From Sediminispirochaeta smaragdinae DSM 11293 (GTDB lineage: Bacteria; Spirochaetota; Spirochaetia; DSM-16054; Sediminispirochaetaceae): DNA of 64,000 nucleotides. Under the pieces are notes generated by a model. The model was not told the origin of the DNA. It searched no databases and saw only the letters and a program-made list of their open reading frames with translations. Positions 60,636 through 64,000 of this stretch are shown piece by piece. The stretch lies in assembly GCF_000143985.1 (NCBI RefSeq), contig NC_014364.1:4352582-4416581 (forward strand), read 5' to 3'. Made by a program: the position numbers and the translations under genes. How positions within the stretch are numbered: the first letter of the stretch is position 1; each line of letters starts with the position of its first letter.

Positions 60636-61966
60636 ATGCACCTCCGCCAGCACATATCTTTCCCGAAACTGAACAATATTGTTCTCTTTCCTATGAAGAA
60701 CGTCGTTTCCTGAAATCGGTATGGGCACAATATCGCTTTACCTTTCAGGAAATAAAACAGCTCATCGACTTTGCATCCGATGTAGAAATGTGGAATGAGG
60801 GAGAACTCTCCTCTCTATGGAACCCCGACCTCATTGCCCGCAACTATCCGAAGCTATCGGGAAAACCACTAAGAAGAAAGCTGATTGAGGGCGCGGAAGA
60901 AGTGTGGGAGCGCTTACGGAGAGGACCTAAAAGCTACGACTCCTTCACTCCCCCTGCTTCATCGGAACTGGGAGGAAAAAGCATACCGATAGACGCCCCG
61001 CACCAGGGTGAGATTCTCGGCACCTGCCCGGTTGCAAGCGAGCGGACACGCTGCTGCAATCTCGAGACCCTCGATGTGGTAAAACAGTGCGGCTTTGCCT
61101 GTTCCTATTGCAGTATTCAATCATTCTATGACCAGGGCCGGGTCTATTTTGTCGACAACCTCGACGAAAAGCTTGAGGAACTGGAACGACGATTTATCGC
61201 CGAACGGAGAAGTGGAGAAACGAGGCTGCGCCATATCGGAACCGGACAATCATCCGACTCCCTTATGTGGGGTAACAGAAACGGACTACTGGAAAAGCTA
61301 AGCGGCTTTGCAGGGCGAAATCCCGAAATCATTCTCGAACTGAAAACAAAATCGGCCAATACATCCTGGCTGGAAGAGCACGAGCTTCCTTCGAACATGC
61401 TTGCAACATGGTCCCTTAATCCACAAACCATCATCGATGCGGAAGAACACCTGACATCATCCCTGGATGACAGACTTGCCGCTGCCCGACGATGTGCTGA
61501 TAAAGGAATAGCCGTCGGATTTCATTTTCATCCCATCGTTCATTACGACCGTTGGAAGCAAGAATACGGTAATCTTTTCAGACGGGTGCAGGAGCTTTTC
61601 TTACCGGAAGAGGTGGTCACCATAAGCCTCGGGACCCTGACCTTCATTCGCCCCGTCATTCGACAACTTCGACGCCGAAAGCTGCGGAGTAAAATTCTGC
61701 AGATGCCTCTTAGCGATGCAGAGGGAAAACAAAGTTATCCCTTTGAGATAAAACGTGAGCTTTTTTCCTATGCCTACAACAGCTTTTCCGGAGCATGGAA
61801 GAGCGGTGTCTTTTTCTACCTCTGTATGGAGGAAATCGACTTATGGGAGCCGGTTTTCGGCCGTAGCTATTCGGACAATAGGGCCTTTGAAGAGGATATG
61901 AAGCGTTCCTATCGCAAGAAAATGGATTCGATCGCCTACTTGAAAAAAGCTTCCAAAATGGTATAA
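60632..61966 (+). CDS. Spore photoproduct lyase-like radical SAM protein
   Basis: 444 residues from GTG 60632. The radical SAM cluster motif is Cys153-X3-Cys157-X2-Cys160 (CGFACSYCS), preceded by CCNLETLDVVKQ. Length and overall pattern follow spore photoproduct lyase (SplB) of Bacillus, which repairs UV lesions in spores. Spirochaetes do not sporulate. From memory, the SplB hydrogen-donor Cys lies in a CTSD motif; the matching place here reads GTGQSSDS, without Cys. It may therefore repair DNA by another route or do different chemistry. A tRNA promoter overlaps its last codons. Confidence 0.75.
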   Translation: MNAPPPAHIFPETEQYCSLSYEERRFLKSVWAQYRFTFQEIKQLIDFASDVEMWNEGELSSLWNPDLIARNYPKLSGKPLRRKLIEGAEEVWERLRRGPKSYDSFTPPASSELGGKSIPIDAPHQGEILGTCPVASERTRCCNLETLDVVKQCGFACSYCSIQSFYDQGRVYFVDNLDEKLEELERRFIAERRSGETRLRHIGTGQSSDSLMWGNRNGLLEKLSGFAGRNPEIILELKTKSANTSWLEEHELPSNMLATWSLNPQTIIDAEEHLTSSLDDRLAAARRCADKGIAVGFHFHPIVHYDRWKQEYGNLFRRVQELFLPEEVVTISLGTLTFIRPVIRQLRRRKLRSKILQMPLSDAEGKQSYPFEIKRELFSYAYNSFSGAWKSGVFFYLCMEEIDLWEPVFGRSYSDNRAFEEDMKRSYRKKMDSIAYLKKASKMV

Positions 61967-61967
61967 T
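61940..61967 (+). promoter_or_regulatory. Promoter for tRNA-Ala, overlapping the preceding stop codon
   Basis: TTGAAA (61940-61945), 16-bp spacer, TATAAT (61962-61967); the radical SAM gene's stop TAA (61964-61966) lies inside the -10 box. The tRNA begins 15 bp later. Confidence 0.7.
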
Positions 61968-61982
61968 TCTTTCGCATTACAG

Positions 61983-62056
61983 GGGGCTGTAGCTCAGCTG
62001 GCTAGAGCGGTTGGTTCGCAATCAACAGGTCGTGGGTTCGACTCCCATCAGCTCCA
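61983..62056 (+). tRNA. tRNA-Ala (anticodon CGC)
   Basis: 74 nt. The acceptor GGGGCTG pairs with CAGCTCC and includes the G3-U70 wobble that defines alanine tRNAs. D stem GCTC/GAGC, anticodon stem GTTGG/TCAAC with loop TTCGCAA (CGC, reading GCG), T loop TTCGACT. The discriminator is A and CCA is not encoded. Confidence 0.96.
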
Positions 62057-62071
62057 TTATCTTGTACCCAG

Positions 62072-62104
62072 AAAACCGGTGAGCCTTGAGCGGCCGGTTT
62101 TTTT
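62072..62104 (+). terminator. Terminator of tRNA-Ala
   Basis: AACCGG (62074-62079) pairs with CCGGTT (62094-62099), continuing into a T7 run. Confidence 0.8.
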
Positions 62105-62121
62105 CTATCCAATTATATGGG

Positions 62122-62270
62122 TAGTGTTCGGAATCCTGGTGGTGATATGTCGTCTTTGCTGGAAAAACTCTTGCTTTTTTCTTCCTCGATTGATCTTTTT
62201 ATAAGAATCTTCGCAATTGACGGTAATAAAAAGAATTGCACCCTTTATACCACCAATATTCGTAACACTA
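62122..62270. repeat. 149-bp inverted-repeat element, copy 2
   Basis: Left end TAGTGTTCGGAATCCTGG is identical to copy 1; the right end has about four changes in 22 bases, so its terminal repeat is imperfect. Its length equals copy 1 exactly, and it aligns with the reverse complement of 42574-42722. No ORF. It sits between the tRNA-Ala terminator and the alcohol dehydrogenase, and may contribute to that gene's leader. Confidence 0.85.
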
Positions 62271-62292
62271 CCAATTACAATGGGGGCATGTC

Positions 62293-63453
62293 TTGAACTT
62301 TCCCAACACATTTCACTTCATCCTTCCGACAGAAATTCGTTACGGTAAAGGAATCATCCACGAGTTGCCGGCAGTACTCAAAGCAACCTCGGCAAGAAGC
62401 GTTATGCTGATCACCGATACGGCCATCCGCCGCCAACCATTCTGTCAGGAAATCATCAACCAGCTCAAAAACGGAGGGATTGAAGTTCACCTGTTCGACG
62501 GTGTCGAGGCCAACCCCAAGGATCACAACGTGGAAGAAGCGGCACGGCTTGCCACCGATTTGCATGTCGAAGCCTTGATTGCCCTCGGAGGCGGGAGCCC
62601 CATCGATTGCGCCAAGGCCGTCGGCGTCGTTGCAAGCCACGGAGGAGCTGCTCGTACCTATGAAAATCGGAATTTGATAGTAAAGCCGACCTTGCCGCTC
62701 TATACCATTCCCACCACGGCAGGTACAGGAAGCGAAGTGACCTTCAGTTCAGTCATCACGGACAGCCGGGAACGATTCAAGTTCACCATAAAGTCCCCAG
62801 CTATCGCCCCGAAGATAGCCTTTATCGATCCTACATATACCCACTCCATGCCTGCCGGACTTACCGCAGCAACGGGACTGGATGCACTCACCCACGCCAT
62901 CGAGGCCTTTACCGCCAAGGTTGCAACTCCCTTATCCGACGCGGCTGCCCTTTATGCTATTGAACGTATCAACAGCAATCTCAAACAGGCGGTCTTCGAA
63001 GGGGATAATGCTCAGGCCAGAGAGGCCATGATGACGGGAAGTCTTCTGGCGGGAATTGCTTTCAGCCATTCGGATGTTGCGTCCGTTCACTGCATTGCGG
63101 AGGCCCTGGGAGGTAAGTACGATGCCCCACATGGAGTTTGTAATGCAATCGCTCTTCCCGTTGTGATGGAGTATAATCTCGCTTTTGCTGCCGAGCGCTA
63201 CGCACGTGTGGCAAAGGCCATGGGGTTTCACTTTGCAACGGAACAGGAAGGAGCAGAAATGGCTGTCAGGCGGGTACAGCAGCTGGCAAAGGAAATCGGA
63301 CTTCCCGAATTTCGGTCCCTTGGAGTCCGGCCTGAGGATCTGGACGAGCTTGCGGAACACGCGACGCGAAACGGAAGCAACCGGGACAATCCCAGGCCTA
63401 TGGAAAAGAGCGACTACCTCTGCCTTCTGAAGACTCTTATGAATCAGAAGTAG
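62293..63453 (+). CDS. Iron-containing alcohol dehydrogenase (group III)
   Basis: 386 residues from TTG 62293, with GGGGG upstream; the nearby ATG at 62287 is out of frame. NAD-binding GGGSPIDCAKA and the TIPTTAGTGSEVT region are clear. Metal ligands fit an Asp in the ALGGGSPID-downstream region and His residues in GLDALTHAIEAF and VHCIAEALGGKYDAPHG. It reduces an aldehyde to an alcohol, or oxidises 1,2-propanediol or lactaldehyde, in fermentation; the exact substrate is not evident. It converges on folB with no gap. Confidence 0.92.
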   Translation: MNFPNTFHFILPTEIRYGKGIIHELPAVLKATSARSVMLITDTAIRRQPFCQEIINQLKNGGIEVHLFDGVEANPKDHNVEEAARLATDLHVEALIALGGGSPIDCAKAVGVVASHGGAARTYENRNLIVKPTLPLYTIPTTAGTGSEVTFSSVITDSRERFKFTIKSPAIAPKIAFIDPTYTHSMPAGLTAATGLDALTHAIEAFTAKVATPLSDAAALYAIERINSNLKQAVFEGDNAQAREAMMTGSLLAGIAFSHSDVASVHCIAEALGGKYDAPHGVCNAIALPVVMEYNLAFAAERYARVAKAMGFHFATEQEGAEMAVRRVQQLAKEIGLPEFRSLGVRPEDLDELAEHATRNGSNRDNPRPMEKSDYLCLLKTLMNQK

Positions 63454-63831
63454 CTACTGCATCTCTTCGCGGCCGCGTTCAATGACACAACCGGTGTGGT
63501 TGAAAATGCCGCCGATGGGGGCAGCCGGCTTTTTTACCGTCACTTTCACCCTGGATGCAGGGGTATCGGTAAAAACCTCTTCGATAATGCGATAGGCAAT
63601 CCGTTGAATCAGTTTGTATTCCTCATTTTCGACAACCCGTTTGGCAGCCTTAAAAAGGGCCACATAGCTAATCTCCCATACGAATTCATCCCGCTCGCAC
63701 ATATCGGTCATGTCGATCAACGCTTCAATATCTACAATAAACTCCTGACCCAACTTATTTTCTTCGGGAAAATAGCCGTGAGTCCCCCAGAAACGCATTC
63801 CTTCAACAAGCAGAATATCCTCTTTTCGCAT
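63454..63831 (-). CDS. folB: Dihydroneopterin aldolase
   Basis: 125 residues with GGAGG before ATG 63831. Family pattern: LLVEGMRFWGTHGYFPEENKLGQEFIVDI, a Glu of the substrate site, and Lys in VKVTVKKPAAPI near residue 100. It acts in tetrahydrofolate synthesis. The partial gene upstream on the same strand ends 55 bp away and may belong to the same folate operon. Confidence 0.92.
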   Translation of the reverse strand: MRKEDILLVEGMRFWGTHGYFPEENKLGQEFIVDIEALIDMTDMCERDEFVWEISYVALFKAAKRVVENEEYKLIQRIAYRIIEEVFTDTPASRVKVTVKKPAAPIGGIFNHTGCVIERGREEMQ

Positions 63832-63885
63832 AAACCGACCTCCGTGAAGATGATCATCGCATCATAGAGATTTCGGTCTAAAGGT

Positions 63886-64000
63886 TCAAGATGTAGATGT
63901 CTGTACAAGACGAGCGACCTCTTGGAGCACGGCTTGCGATTCGGGAAGGGGAAGCATGATGCCGGGATGTACCAGGCCTTCGATCTCATGAAGCTCGATA
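63886..64000 (-). CDS. C-terminal end of an unidentified protein (partial)
   Basis: A minus-strand frame enters from the right edge and stops at TGA (63886-63888), giving 37 residues ending in EVARLVQTSTS, with IELHEIEGLVHPGIMLPLPES before it. It lies upstream of folB on the same strand. The sequence is too short to name; a folate-pathway enzyme is a guess from position. Confidence 0.5.
   Translation of the reverse strand, partial: IELHEIEGLVHPGIMLPLPESQAVLQEVARLVQTSTS

Noticed and set aside
62105-62292. Remnant coding sequence downstream of tRNA-Ala
   Set aside because: The minus-strand frame of 68 codons here is just the 149-bp repeat read through; no protein similarity.
1-64000. CRISPR array, prophage or defence island
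   Set aside because: No regularly spaced direct repeats, cas genes, phage structural genes, restriction-modification or toxin-antitoxin genes were found.

Overview
The window reads as chromosomal DNA from a free-living, Gram-negative, anaerobic spirochaete, most like the Sediminispirochaeta/Spirochaeta group. This is inferred from gene content, not from a database match. The grounds are: LPS-export genes (lptC, lptA, lptB) beside rpoN, hpf, hprK and ptsH; an Mla-type lipid transport locus; chemotaxis genes; several solute-binding proteins whose signal peptides end in AGGxxEK; GTP-dependent PEP carboxykinase; and a D-lactate dehydrogenase-like enzyme. No rRNA, CRISPR array or prophage was seen. 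LAYOUT. 1-8500: metabolic genes (acyl-ACP thioesterase, two 2-hydroxyacid dehydrogenases, pckG, asd), an HATPase/cyclic-nucleotide-binding signalling protein and a short promoter-to-terminator transcript. 8500-20450: mlaE-mlaF-mlaD, a chemoreceptor, an RRM protein, tRNA-Leu, hsp20 with a hidden 42-residue membrane protein, a YmdB-like protein with an altered metal site, and cheR-cheB. cheR is split by an IS3-type insertion flanked by a 5-bp duplication. 20470-33090: a long plus-strand run, pyrG-lptC-lptA-lptB, then rpoN-hpf-hprK-ptsH, then DUF4390-ntrY-ntrX-lexA-holA, with many overlapping start and stop codons. 33100-42570: a quinone tailoring operon (ubiD, ubiA, ubiX) ending in a solute-binding protein; then a more AT-rich cassette (Crp-type regulator diverging from binding protein, permease, ATPase, cupin); then a further ATPase and permease. 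42570-43010: a 149-bp inverted-repeat element and a small orphan transcript. 43010-53910: uvrC, then a ChvE/GguA/GguB-type sugar ABC transporter with a second periplasmic sugar-binding lipoprotein, a YesN/YesM-type two-component pair and a membrane-anchored sugar-binding sensor. 54030-59870: an operon for a LamG/FN3 surface protein, a large TPR protein, an HDOD protein and a metallo-beta-lactamase-fold enzyme. 59900-64000: GntR regulator plus spore-photoproduct-lyase-like radical SAM protein, tRNA-Ala, a second copy of the 149-bp element, an iron-type alcohol dehydrogenase, folB and a partial gene. HOW THE PARTS FIT. The region from rpoN to holA groups carbon/nitrogen signalling, SOS control and replication with envelope LPS export. 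The sugar locus has everything needed to sense a sugar in the periplasm and induce its own importer. Two patterns are not explained by single genes. First, many genes that begin a transcription unit have a sigma-70-like promoter whose -10 box lies only 6-10 nt before the start codon and no Shine-Dalgarno sequence, which predicts widespread leaderless mRNAs. Second, two diverged 149-bp elements of identical length share near-identical ends. All functions are read from sequence motifs and remembered families; nothing was tested by database search.
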